A stretch of DNA of 64,000 nucleotides from Burkholderia sp. Bp8963 (GTDB lineage: Bacteria > Pseudomonadota > Gammaproteobacteria > Burkholderiales > Burkholderiaceae), in the NCBI RefSeq assembly GCF_003854275.1, contig NZ_QTQP01000019.1, positions 62,001 to 126,000 on the forward strand, given 5' to 3'. Below are positions 46,118-53,320 of the stretch, in pieces. A program made the translations under genes and the position numbers. Every line of letters begins with the position of its first letter. Position 1 is the stretch's first letter. The notes beneath the pieces are model-generated. The model did no database searches. It was not told where the DNA came from and was given only the letters and a program-made list of their open reading frames with translations.

Positions 46118-46482
46118 CTCGGCGGCACGGCCACGGGCTGCGCCGGACGCTGCGGAATCACCGATTTGCCCCAGTTCGCGCCGAACCGGTTTTGCTCCGC
46201 CGACAAATTGAACGTGCCGAGCCGATTCGACGGCGCCTTCGCGAGACCTTCCGCCGCCGTCTGCGACGCGCCCGCCTCCGGTGTTGCCGCGGGCTTGAGC
46301 TGCGCGCTCAGGCAGTCGTACGACAGCGCACGCTTGCCGTCCACTTCCGCGTCGACGCAGACCGGCTTCGACACCGGCGCCGGCTGGCTGCCGGCCGCCG
46401 GCGGTTGACCGCCCTGCGCGTGCGCGACGCTCGCCAGCCACAGGCAGGCGAATGCCATGTGTCCCTTCCACTGTCCGGTCAT
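46114..46482 (-). CDS. Small secreted protein
   Basis: The 122-residue product has a short signal peptide (HMAFACLWLASVAHAQ) and a mature part with two Cys in VCVDAEVDGKRALSYDCLSA, possibly a disulfide pair. The segment is followed by a flexible Ala/Pro region and FNLSAEQNRFGANWGKSVIP. AAAGGAGCGAGAC precedes ATG 46482, a strong ribosome-binding site. It is translationally coupled to the protease gene, so a substrate-adaptor or co-secreted role is possible. I do not recognise the family. Confidence 0.65.
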   Translation of the reverse strand: MTGQWKGHMAFACLWLASVAHAQGGQPPAAGSQPAPVSKPVCVDAEVDGKRALSYDCLSAQLKPAATPEAGASQTAAEGLAKAPSNRLGTFNLSAEQNRFGANWGKSVIPQRPAQPVAVPPR

Positions 46483-46500
46483 GTCTCGCTCCTTTCGCGC

Positions 46501-46570
46501 TGATACCACCTCACACCGACTCACGCCGACTCACGCCAACTCAGGCCCGCTCATACCAGCTTATACCGCC
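46501..46570. repeat. 10-bp tandem repeat, 7 units
   Basis: Units TGATACCACC, TCACACCGAC, TCACGCCGAC, TCACGCCAAC, TCAGGCCCGC, TCATACCAGC and TTATACCGCC are contiguous. The array fills most of the gap between the genes at 46114-46482 and 46607-47464. Confidence 0.9.
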
Positions 46571-46606
46571 GCAAACCGGTCACCGTGGTCACCATGACGA
46601 CCCTGG

Positions 46607-47464
46607 TCAGGCCCAGTCGCGCATCGGTGCGCGGGCGACGAAACGAGCGAATGCCGCGTGATCGGACGGCGCGATATCCGGCATCGGCGCGGCGTCCAGT
46701 TGCGCCCACGCGTCGCGCACGCCGTCTACCGGCTGCCAGGCCTGCACCTGCGCGCCCGTCGGAAACAAAGTCGTCAGCGGCTCGCGGTAGTCGACCCGGA
46801 AAAGCCGTGGCGCGTCGGTGCCGGCCGTCCACAGATCCCCGACGTCCCGCACGCGCGCTTCGAACCAGAATCGCACCCAGCGCACCGCATCGCCGTCCGG
46901 CTCCGGATCGGTCGGCGCGCGCTCGTCCCGCACCCGGATGAAGCCGGCCAGCGCCAGCAGGACAGCCGCCAGGTCGTCGTCGCGCAGCGACGGGTACGAC
47001 CACAGATCCTGCACGTCCGCGCACGCGAGCACGGTCGTGAACCGGCTCATCGTGAACGCCGGCCACACGCGCCGCACGAGCACGTAATGCCGCTCCCACT
47101 GCTCGACGAAGCGCGCGCGATGGCGCGCCGACACGCGCACGTCGCGCGCGCCCCGGACAGTCAGTTCGTCGGGCTGGTGGTGGTGGGTCGTCAGCGCGCA
47201 CCGCTCCGACAGCCGCGTGCTGCGGTGTCGCACATAGCCCGGCATGCCGGGCATCGGCTCGAGCGCGCCGGCACAGAGCGGACAATCAGACGGCGGCTCG
47301 CCGGGCCCGGCCGGGAATGCACCAACCGCGGCACCAACCGCGGCGTCAACAACGGCGCCAGCAGCGGCATCGGCGCCGGCCGCGCGTGCCGAGCCGGCCG
47401 CCGCGGCACCGCGCGCGCGAGCGTCGGGCGCTCCGGCGTCCGGTACGGAACTCGTCAATGTCAT
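46607..47464 (-). CDS. Cysteine-motif hypothetical protein with Ala-rich N-terminus
   Basis: The 285-residue protein has a low-complexity Ala/Gly N-terminus (about 1-55, encoded partly by a 12-bp repeat). It then has a CPLCAGAL motif, which could bind zinc with later His residues (THHHQPDE). A Trp/Arg-rich helical domain follows (RFVEQWERHYVLVRRVWPAF; WVRFWFEARVRDVGDLWTAG). No signal peptide or membrane helix is seen, so it is probably cytoplasmic. It lies 8 bp after the parvulin gene, indicating the same operon. Its function is unknown. Confidence 0.6.
   Translation of the reverse strand: MTLTSSVPDAGAPDARARGAAAAGSARAAGADAAAGAVVDAAVGAAVGAFPAGPGEPPSDCPLCAGALEPMPGMPGYVRHRSTRLSERCALTTHHHQPDELTVRGARDVRVSARHRARFVEQWERHYVLVRRVWPAFTMSRFTTVLACADVQDLWSYPSLRDDDLAAVLLALAGFIRVRDERAPTDPEPDGDAVRWVRFWFEARVRDVGDLWTAGTDAPRLFRVDYREPLTTLFPTGAQVQAWQPVDGVRDAWAQLDAAPMPDIAPSDHAAFARFVARAPMRDWA
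47319..47378. repeat. 12-bp tandem repeat, 5 units, in coding sequence
   Basis: Units GCACCAACCGCG (twice), GCGTCAACAACG, GCGCCAGCAGCG and GCATCGGCGCCG encode 4-residue Ala/Val-rich repeats in the N-terminal region of the 46607-47464 protein. In-frame unit changes would alter linker length only. Confidence 0.8.
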
Positions 47465-47472
47465 GGAAGAGC

Positions 47473-48363
47473 CTATTGCGCAGTCGCGAGCGCCTTCCTC
47501 AGCGCGTCTTCGTTGATCGGCGCATTGCCGCCGAACTTCGCCAGAGACGCCTGCACGCCCTGCTGCGTACGCTGCGCACGCAGCGTCGCGCGCACCCGCT
47601 CCTTCACGTCCGCGAGCGGACGCAGCGCGGGGGCACGCACGTCGATCAGCTTCACCACATGAAAACCGGTCGGCGTCTGGATCGGCGCGGACACCTGGCC
47701 GGGCTTCAGTGCCTCGGCCGCCTGCCGCACGGCCGGCAGCAGCATCGGCTCGGGCACGAAGCCCATGTCGCCGCCGTTGGCGGCGCTCGCCTTGTCCTGC
47801 GAATTCGCTTTCGCGAGCGCGGCAAAATCGCCGTTGCGCGCGCGGCTCGCGAGGTCGGCGGCCTGCTTGCGCACCTTGTCGACGGTCGCCGCGTCCGCGT
47901 TCGGTGCGACGGCGAGATAGATCTGCGCGACGTGCAGCGCGCGCGGCGCGGTAAACGCGTCGCGATTCTGGTCGTACACGGCCTGGATCTGCGCATCGGA
48001 CGGATAGTCGGCCGGCGGCGCGTTCACCGACGTGAGATAGCTGCGCACGATGATCTCGCGTCGCGCCTGCTCGATCGCCGCCTGCACGTCGGCCTGCTTG
48101 TCCCAGCCCTTCTGCTTCGCTTCGGCGAGCACGGCCTTCTGCGCAAGGGTCGCGCGCACGACCTGATCCATCGCGGCGGGATCGGCCGCGAGGCGCGTGC
48201 GCCCCTCCTCGCCGATCGACTTCAACAGCGTCGCGATATCGGATTGCGTGACCGACGCCTGCGCCGCGTTCGCGATCACGTCGTCCTGCGCGGCCGCGAC
48301 GAGCGGCACGCTCAGCATCAGGCTGCCCACGATCATTGCAAGTTTCTTCACCGTCTTTCCCAT
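47473..48363 (-). CDS. Parvulin-type peptidyl-prolyl isomerase (PpiC/SurA-like)
   Basis: This 296-residue periplasmic foldase has a signal peptide (LAMIVGSLMLSVPLVAAAQ), an N-terminal chaperone helix region (VRATLAQKAVLAEAKQKGWD) and a C-terminal rotamase domain. That domain starts RALHVAQIYLAV and includes FAALAKANSQDKASAANGGD, MGFVPEPMLLPAV and PIQTPTGFHVVKLIDVR. It would help fold proteins crossing the periplasm, such as the porin or a TPS substrate. ATG 48363 (MGKTVKKLAM) is the native start; the longer frame is a high-GC artefact. Confidence 0.92.
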   Translation of the reverse strand: MGKTVKKLAMIVGSLMLSVPLVAAAQDDVIANAAQASVTQSDIATLLKSIGEEGRTRLAADPAAMDQVVRATLAQKAVLAEAKQKGWDKQADVQAAIEQARREIIVRSYLTSVNAPPADYPSDAQIQAVYDQNRDAFTAPRALHVAQIYLAVAPNADAATVDKVRKQAADLASRARNGDFAALAKANSQDKASAANGGDMGFVPEPMLLPAVRQAAEALKPGQVSAPIQTPTGFHVVKLIDVRAPALRPLADVKERVRATLRAQRTQQGVQASLAKFGGNAPINEDALRKALATAQ

Positions 48364-48412
48364 TCCTGTCTGACTGCTGTTCTCAATCCCGGACGTCGCG
48401 CACCGGGCCCGA

Positions 48413-48448
48413 CATCCGCCTCGTCCGCCTCGTCCGCCTCGTCCGCCT
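48413..48448. repeat. 9-bp tandem repeat, 4 units
   Basis: CATCCGCCT is followed by three identical CGTCCGCCT units and then a GCTGCTGCCGCC run. The array is located in the gap between the parvulin gene and the TonB-C-like gene at 48462. Confidence 0.85.
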
Positions 48449-48461
48449 GCTGCTGCCGCCG

Positions 48462-48890
48462 TCACGGCGCGCTCGCGATGAGCACGCGCACGACCACCGG
48501 CTGCGTCATCCCGGACGGCGGCGGCACGCCGACCGGCCGGCCGACCAGCGCCGCGCACAGGTCCGCCGCGAATGCCGGATCGCCCGCCGGCGTGCTCTCG
48601 ACCCGCTCGATCGCGCCATTGCCATCGAGCCAGGCCTTCAACCTCAGCGTGGGCGGCGGCGCGCCCTCGTCGGCGCCATGCGCCGCATCGCGCTCCAGAT
48701 GCGCGCGAAGCCGGCATGCGGCCGCGTCGGCGCCATCGTCGAGCGCCGCCGTCAGGTGCTGCGCGACGCGCTGCGCATAGTCGACCCAGGCGGCCGGCGC
48801 GTCACGGGCGTCGACCTGCCCGGACTTCGTCCGCAGGTCGCCCGTCAGCAGCGCCCACAGCGCCGCGCCGATCCGCCCGAGTCCGCTCAT
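48462..48890 (-). CDS. TonB-C-like protein without anchor
   Basis: The 142-residue protein has the same domain pattern as the 44.1-kb protein: AAWVDYAQRVAQHLTAALDD, LRLKAWLDGNGAIERVESTP and a final GVPPPSGMTQPVVVRVLIA. The N-terminus (GRIGAALWALLTGDL) is only weakly hydrophobic, so export is uncertain. ATG 48890 overlaps the YbjN gene stop (ATGA). Two such proteins plus a true TonB in one gene train is unusual. Confidence 0.65.
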   Translation of the reverse strand: MSGLGRIGAALWALLTGDLRTKSGQVDARDAPAAWVDYAQRVAQHLTAALDDGADAAACRLRAHLERDAAHGADEGAPPPTLRLKAWLDGNGAIERVESTPAGDPAFAADLCAALVGRPVGVPPPSGMTQPVVVRVLIASAP

Positions 48891-49498
48891 CGCCCGGCCG
48901 TTTCCGTGCGTTCGGCGCCCGCGTCGCCTGCCACCGCGGCGGCGGCCTCACCGTCACCCGTCGCACCGGCGGCCGCTGCACGCGCGGCGGCTTCCTGCTC
49001 GGCCAGCGCCGGCCGGTTGCGCAGGTGCAGCAGGAATTCCTGCACCATGCGGTCCCACAGCTCGATCGTCGAGCGCAGATGACGGGTCGACACGCCGCCC
49101 GCGACGATCACGTCCATCTCGAGCGCGAGGAACGGCCCGTGGCTCGCGAGCCGCGCGAAGCGTTTCGTGCGATTCCAGTCGGCCACCAGTTGCGCGGGCA
49201 GATCGCCCTGCACCTGCAGCACGCAACCGAGCGTGTAGTCGAGGTAGCGCGCAGCGGCGGCATCCGCTTGCACGGCCCCGTGCTGCGGCGCCAGGGTCGG
49301 CGCGACATTGCCGAAGCGCACCGCGAAGCCGACGCCCTGGCTCGCGCTCATCAGTTGCACCGCGCCGTTCTGCTCGGTGGCGGTCACCCGGTAGCCGGCG
49401 CTGCGAAACACGTCCGCAAGCTGCTCGACGCCGACCGCATCGATCAGCGCATCCTGTGCCGGGCGCTCGCCCGACGCTTCCATCTTGCTGTCCTGCAT
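48887..49498 (-). CDS. YbjN-domain protein
   Basis: The 203-residue protein resembles the YbjN family: VGVEQLADVFRSAGYRVTAT, then LMSASQGVGFAVRFGNVAPT, a DYTLGCVLQVQGDLPAQLVA segment and the typical WNRTKRFARL followed by FLALEMDVIVAGGVS. A long Ala/Glu-rich C-terminal tail is not conserved. YbjN-like proteins have a type III secretion chaperone-like fold, so a chaperone or adaptor role is plausible. It has no signal peptide. Confidence 0.8.
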   Translation of the reverse strand: MQDSKMEASGERPAQDALIDAVGVEQLADVFRSAGYRVTATEQNGAVQLMSASQGVGFAVRFGNVAPTLAPQHGAVQADAAAARYLDYTLGCVLQVQGDLPAQLVADWNRTKRFARLASHGPFLALEMDVIVAGGVSTRHLRSTIELWDRMVQEFLLHLRNRPALAEQEAAARAAAAGATGDGEAAAAVAGDAGAERTETAGR

Positions 49499-49557
49499 GG
49501 CTCTCTCTTCCTTTTTTTTAACGAATCGATCGGATCATCCCGCGTGCACCGCGCCAA

Positions 49558-50265
49558 TCACTGCGTGCCGGACGGTGCGGACGCCGCAGTTGCTGCTGCA
49601 GCAGCGGCTGCAGGCGCGTTCGCCGCGACCGCCGGGCGCGCTGCCGGGTCGTACTTGCCCGCATACAGCGCGTCCCCGTAGCGCTGCGCGAGATCGTCGT
49701 ATTTCACGCGCGCGGCTCGCGCGAACGGCTGTCGCGACGCGAAGAACGTGCCGATCCCGACATGCTCGTACGCATCGAGAATCTCGTGACCCACGCGGTA
49801 CAGTTCTGCATTGTGGGCCGCGCAGGTTTTCAGTTGCGTGTCACGCGCGCTGATTTCGGTCTGCATCTGCGTGTGCTGCGCATCGCGCGCACGCGACACC
49901 GTCAGCAAGTCCTCATAGGACGACTTGTATTTCGCGAGCGCCTGCGCATCCTGCTCCCGTGCGGACCGTTCCTGCGCAAGCGCGCGCTTGGCCGCCGCTT
50001 CGCCGCTCGATTCGCCTTTCGCTGCCGCGGCTTGCGCCTGTGCGGCCTTCAGCTGCGTGAGCGCGGCGTCGCGCTGCTGCTCGGCGGCCGTCTTCTCCGC
50101 CTGCAGCTGCGCCTGCGCGTCCTGCAGCTGACGCAATTCCTGCACGGTCGAGCGCAACTGGCTGCGCAGCTTGTCCTCGATGCTCTGCGCGCCGGCGGAG
50201 CCGGCGGCAGACAGCAGCGCGCCGGCGAGCGCCGCCGCGAGCAGTGCGTGTTGAGCTGTGTTCAT
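49558..50265 (-). CDS. Periplasmic coiled-coil protein
   Basis: The 235-residue product has a signal peptide (LLAAALAGALLSAAGSAGAQ). A long heptad-rich coiled coil follows (about 25-150, for example QELRQLQDAQAQLQAEKTAA), then a compact domain with YRVGHEILDAYEHVGIGTFF and VKYDDLAQRYGDALYAGKYD. It ends in an Ala-rich tail. ATG 50265 follows GGAG by 6 nt, 11 bp after the porin stop. It could bridge envelope layers or act as an adaptor for the porin or TPS transporter (inference). Confidence 0.7.
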   Translation of the reverse strand: MNTAQHALLAAALAGALLSAAGSAGAQSIEDKLRSQLRSTVQELRQLQDAQAQLQAEKTAAEQQRDAALTQLKAAQAQAAAAKGESSGEAAAKRALAQERSAREQDAQALAKYKSSYEDLLTVSRARDAQHTQMQTEISARDTQLKTCAAHNAELYRVGHEILDAYEHVGIGTFFASRQPFARAARVKYDDLAQRYGDALYAGKYDPAARPAVAANAPAAAAAAATAASAPSGTQ

Positions 50266-50276
50266 GCGGCACTCCA

Positions 50277-52091
50277 TCAGAAGCGGGCGTTGAGCTCGAG
50301 CTGCAGCACGTCGATCGACACCGGCGGGCCGTACACTTCCTTCGCGCTCAGGTATCGTGCCGACACCCACGCGTCGCGCGCAACCGCGTAGGCCGCGCCG
50401 ATCACGTAGCCGCGCGCGTTGGTGCCGCCCAGGTGGAAGTCGGAGTCGTTGAACGCATCGAGCACGGCATCGGGCTGCAGGTACTTGTACGCGACCGAGA
50501 AATTCCACTGCCCCTTCGCACGCGGCTCGGGTTCGCCGAATGTCGCCTTCGCGAGGAAGCCGTTCGGGCCGCTGCGGTAGTCGGCACGCGTCGCGTTCAC
50601 CGACGTCGACTCGTAGTTGTTGACCGGCAGCGACGCCGCGCTGAACGCCTTGTTGTCGTTGTACGCGAGGTTGCGCACGTATTCGCCGTCGAGTCGCAGC
50701 TTGAAGCGGTCGGCGACGACGGTATCCCACTGCGCCTTCAGGTCGAGCAGCCGGTAGTTGTATGCGAGACCGAACAGCTGCGGCTGCGGCGTGAGGCCCG
50801 GCGCAAGGTTCGGGTTCTGCACGATGTTGCGCAGCGCGATCAGCGTGTTGCCACCCTGCATGAAGGTCGGCGCCTCGTTGTCCGTGCTGCAGCTCGTCGC
50901 GCCGAGATACAGCGCGCACGGCGACGACAGCGTGCCGCGCATGTTCTGGAAGTCGTAGTAAGCGACCGAGCCCTTCAGGCGGTTCTTCGCGTCGATCTTC
51001 CAGTCCGCGCCGAACTGCGCGCCGAGCATCCACTTCGTGTCGCTGCCGGCCTTGTCGGTGCTGTTCGACGGGAAGTTCTCGCTCGTGTACTGGATCGGGA
51101 ACACGCCGAGCGTGCCGAACAGCGTGACGTCCGGGGCCGCGGGCAGCGCATGGCGCAGGTTCACCGCGAGGCCGTCCATCATCAGGTCGTCGGAGAAGAT
51201 CAGGTCCGACTTGAAAAACGGGTTGTCGAACCGGCCGGCGGTCAGGTTCAGCCAGGTCGTCGGCTTGTACGAGAAGTACGCCTTGTTCAGCCAGATGTTC
51301 TTCTTGCCCCAGCCGCCGCCAGCCGTGCCCGTGGTCGACACCGGGCCGTTGTCGTTGCCGCTCGCGAGCTGCAGGCCGGCCGTCAGTTCGTCGGACAGCA
51401 CCGCCGTCACGCCGAGCCGCGCGCGATAGCGCAGCAGGTTGTTGCGGTTCTGCGTCGTGTTCTGCGTCGGCAGCTGCGTCGTGTTGGTGTTGCCGTTGAC
51501 GTCGAAGCCGCCGCCCTGGTTGATCGCCGCGAAGTTCGTGATGTTGTTCGCGTTGCGGCTGCCGTAGAAGTGGTATTCGTCACGCACGCGCATGTCGCCG
51601 TCGAGCGTGATGCGCGACACCCAGTCCGGGAACGTGTTCGGCTGCGCCCAGTTCTCGGCCTTCGCCTGCGCGATCACTTCCTGCTTCACCTGGTCGCGAA
51701 TCTGGTCGCGCACGACTTGCGGCACGTACGGCACCGACACGTCGCCCGGCTGCGTTGGCGCGTTGACGACCGCGGCCCCGCCGGCGACCGGCGCGCCGGA
51801 TGCACGAGCGGCCTTGGCCTGCGCGGCTTCCGTGCGCGCTTCGCTGATCAGCCCGTTCGCGTTCTGCTGCGTGAGCACGCCGCGCTTGACCAGCAGGTTG
51901 ATCAGGTTGATCACCACGCTTTCGGTCGGCGCGGCCTGGCCCGTGGCCGCCTGCGTCTCGAGCGACTGCGCATGGCCGGCGGACGCGCACGTCAGCCCGA
52001 GCGTCAGTACTGCCGCGCCGACGCGCGACAGTCGCAAGGGCATCGCACCGCTGCGGGGCACCCCACCCCGTCCGTTCATCTTCTGAATCAT
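50277..52091 (-). CDS. Large putative outer-membrane porin
   Basis: The 604-residue protein has a signal peptide (VGAAVLTLGLTCASAGHAQ) and a helical N-terminal region (VVINLINLLVKRGVLTQQNA). A beta-barrel rich in alternating strands follows (for example NLLRYRARLGVTAVLSDELT, AYFSYKPTTWLNLTAGRFDN), closing with a C-terminal Phe (LQLELNARF), the signature for outer-membrane insertion. It matches the putative porin (Porin_5-like) group, larger than trimeric Burkholderia porins. ATG 52091 is used; TTG at 52094 is an alternative. Its gene lies directly after tonB, so it could be the TonB-linked partner. Confidence 0.85.
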   Translation of the reverse strand: MIQKMNGRGGVPRSGAMPLRLSRVGAAVLTLGLTCASAGHAQSLETQAATGQAAPTESVVINLINLLVKRGVLTQQNANGLISEARTEAAQAKAARASGAPVAGGAAVVNAPTQPGDVSVPYVPQVVRDQIRDQVKQEVIAQAKAENWAQPNTFPDWVSRITLDGDMRVRDEYHFYGSRNANNITNFAAINQGGGFDVNGNTNTTQLPTQNTTQNRNNLLRYRARLGVTAVLSDELTAGLQLASGNDNGPVSTTGTAGGGWGKKNIWLNKAYFSYKPTTWLNLTAGRFDNPFFKSDLIFSDDLMMDGLAVNLRHALPAAPDVTLFGTLGVFPIQYTSENFPSNSTDKAGSDTKWMLGAQFGADWKIDAKNRLKGSVAYYDFQNMRGTLSSPCALYLGATSCSTDNEAPTFMQGGNTLIALRNIVQNPNLAPGLTPQPQLFGLAYNYRLLDLKAQWDTVVADRFKLRLDGEYVRNLAYNDNKAFSAASLPVNNYESTSVNATRADYRSGPNGFLAKATFGEPEPRAKGQWNFSVAYKYLQPDAVLDAFNDSDFHLGGTNARGYVIGAAYAVARDAWVSARYLSAKEVYGPPVSIDVLQLELNARF

Positions 52092-52181
52092 CAAAGCACT
52101 CCGAACAATGGCTGTTCTTTTCCGGCAGGATCCGTGCGTCGGACCTGCCCCATGACGTGTTCGCCGCTCATGCCCGCGCCA

Positions 52182-52880
52182 TCACGCCGGCTTGCGGCCC
52201 TGCAACCTGACGAGCACCGGATACGCGGTCGCGGGCGGCGGCGCCTCGTCGACCCTGCCGAGCGACTCGACCGCCGCGATCACCGCCGCGTCGATCTTCG
52301 CGTCGCCGGTCGACTGCGCGATCGCCACCTTCGTGATGTGTCCCGACGGGTCCATCCACAGGTTCAGGCTGCCCGCAAAGCGCGCACCGCCCGCGTCCTG
52401 CACGCCCTTGTCCTGCTCGATCGCGCGCTGCAGCACATAGACCATGTATTGCGCGTAGCTCGCGTTGCCGAACCGGCCGCCGCCGCCGCTGCCGACCATC
52501 CCCGAGCCGTCGCCCGCGCCGATGTTGAAGCTGTCCGTGCCGGCCTGCGCGGGCGCGTTCATCGTCATCTGCTTCGGCTGGTTGTCCGACGGCTTCGGCG
52601 CCTCGGAAGGCTTCGGCGCGACGGTCGGCTTGTCGACCGGCGTCTTCACCTCCTCCTTCACCTTCTCGGGCGGCGGCTTCTGCTTGGGCGGCGGAGGCGG
52701 TGGCGGCAGCGGAATCACCGTCGTCACCTGCGGCGCGCTCGCACGCTTCACGCCCGTGGTATCGCTGGCGAAATGCCAGATCAGTGCCGCAATGCTCGCG
52801 AGCACGAGCGCGATCACGACCGGCTTCACGTAGCGGGCCGGGCCCTTGTCCGGCGGGCCGCCGTTGTAGGTCATTTCCAT
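52182..52880 (-). CDS. TonB-family energy-transducing protein
   Basis: The 232-residue protein has an N-terminal inner-membrane helix (VKPVVIALVLASIAALIWHF). A proline-rich rod follows (about 55-105, with PPPPPPP, EKVKEEVK and a KPSEAPKPSD stretch), then a Gly-rich linker and a TonB C-terminal domain (ARFAGSLNLWMDPSGHITKV ending VLVRLQGRKPA). It would transmit proton-motive force from ExbB/ExbD to an outer-membrane protein. It lies 9 bp after exbD. The target receptor is not obvious, since the porin has no clear TonB box. Confidence 0.88.
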   Translation of the reverse strand: MEMTYNGGPPDKGPARYVKPVVIALVLASIAALIWHFASDTTGVKRASAPQVTTVIPLPPPPPPPKQKPPPEKVKEEVKTPVDKPTVAPKPSEAPKPSDNQPKQMTMNAPAQAGTDSFNIGAGDGSGMVGSGGGGRFGNASYAQYMVYVLQRAIEQDKGVQDAGGARFAGSLNLWMDPSGHITKVAIAQSTGDAKIDAAVIAAVESLGRVDEAPPPATAYPVLVRLQGRKPA

Positions 52881-52889
52881 CGCCGGTCC

Positions 52890-53300
52890 CTAGCCGCCCT
52901 GTTTCGCCTTGCCCGTCACGAGGCCGACCTGCGACAGGTCGAGGCGCCGCAACAGGTCGAGCACGTCCATCACGCGCTGGTACTGCACGGCCGCATCGCC
53001 CTTCAGCACGATCGGAAACTCGGGATTGCTCGCCTTCTCGGTACGCAGCCGGCTCTCGAGTTCGTCCATCGTCACCGGATACGCATCGAGGAAGATCTGC
53101 CCCGAATCGGCGACCGTGATCGCCTTCGTCTTCGGTTTCGCGAGGCTCGCGGACGAGCTCGCCTTCGGCAGATCGACCTTGATACCCTGCACCGACGCGG
53201 TCGTCATGATGATGAAGATGATCAGCAGCACGTACGCGAGGTCGAGCATCGGCGTGATGTTGATGTCGTCGTACGGCTTGTCGTCGTCCTGAACCTGCAT
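52890..53300 (-). CDS. ExbD/TolR-family protein
   Basis: The 136-residue protein has one transmembrane helix with the essential Asp20 (INITPMLDLAYVLLIIFIIM) and a periplasmic domain (QIFLDAYPVTMDELESRLRT; IVLKGDAAVQYQRVMDVLDL). It forms the proton channel with the ExbB-like fusion encoded 20 bp upstream and energises TonB. Length and key residue are normal. Confidence 0.93.
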   Translation of the reverse strand: MQVQDDDKPYDDINITPMLDLAYVLLIIFIIMTTASVQGIKVDLPKASSSASLAKPKTKAITVADSGQIFLDAYPVTMDELESRLRTEKASNPEFPIVLKGDAAVQYQRVMDVLDLLRRLDLSQVGLVTGKAKQGG

Positions 53301-53320
53301 GGTGGTCTCCCCGCGTCCGT

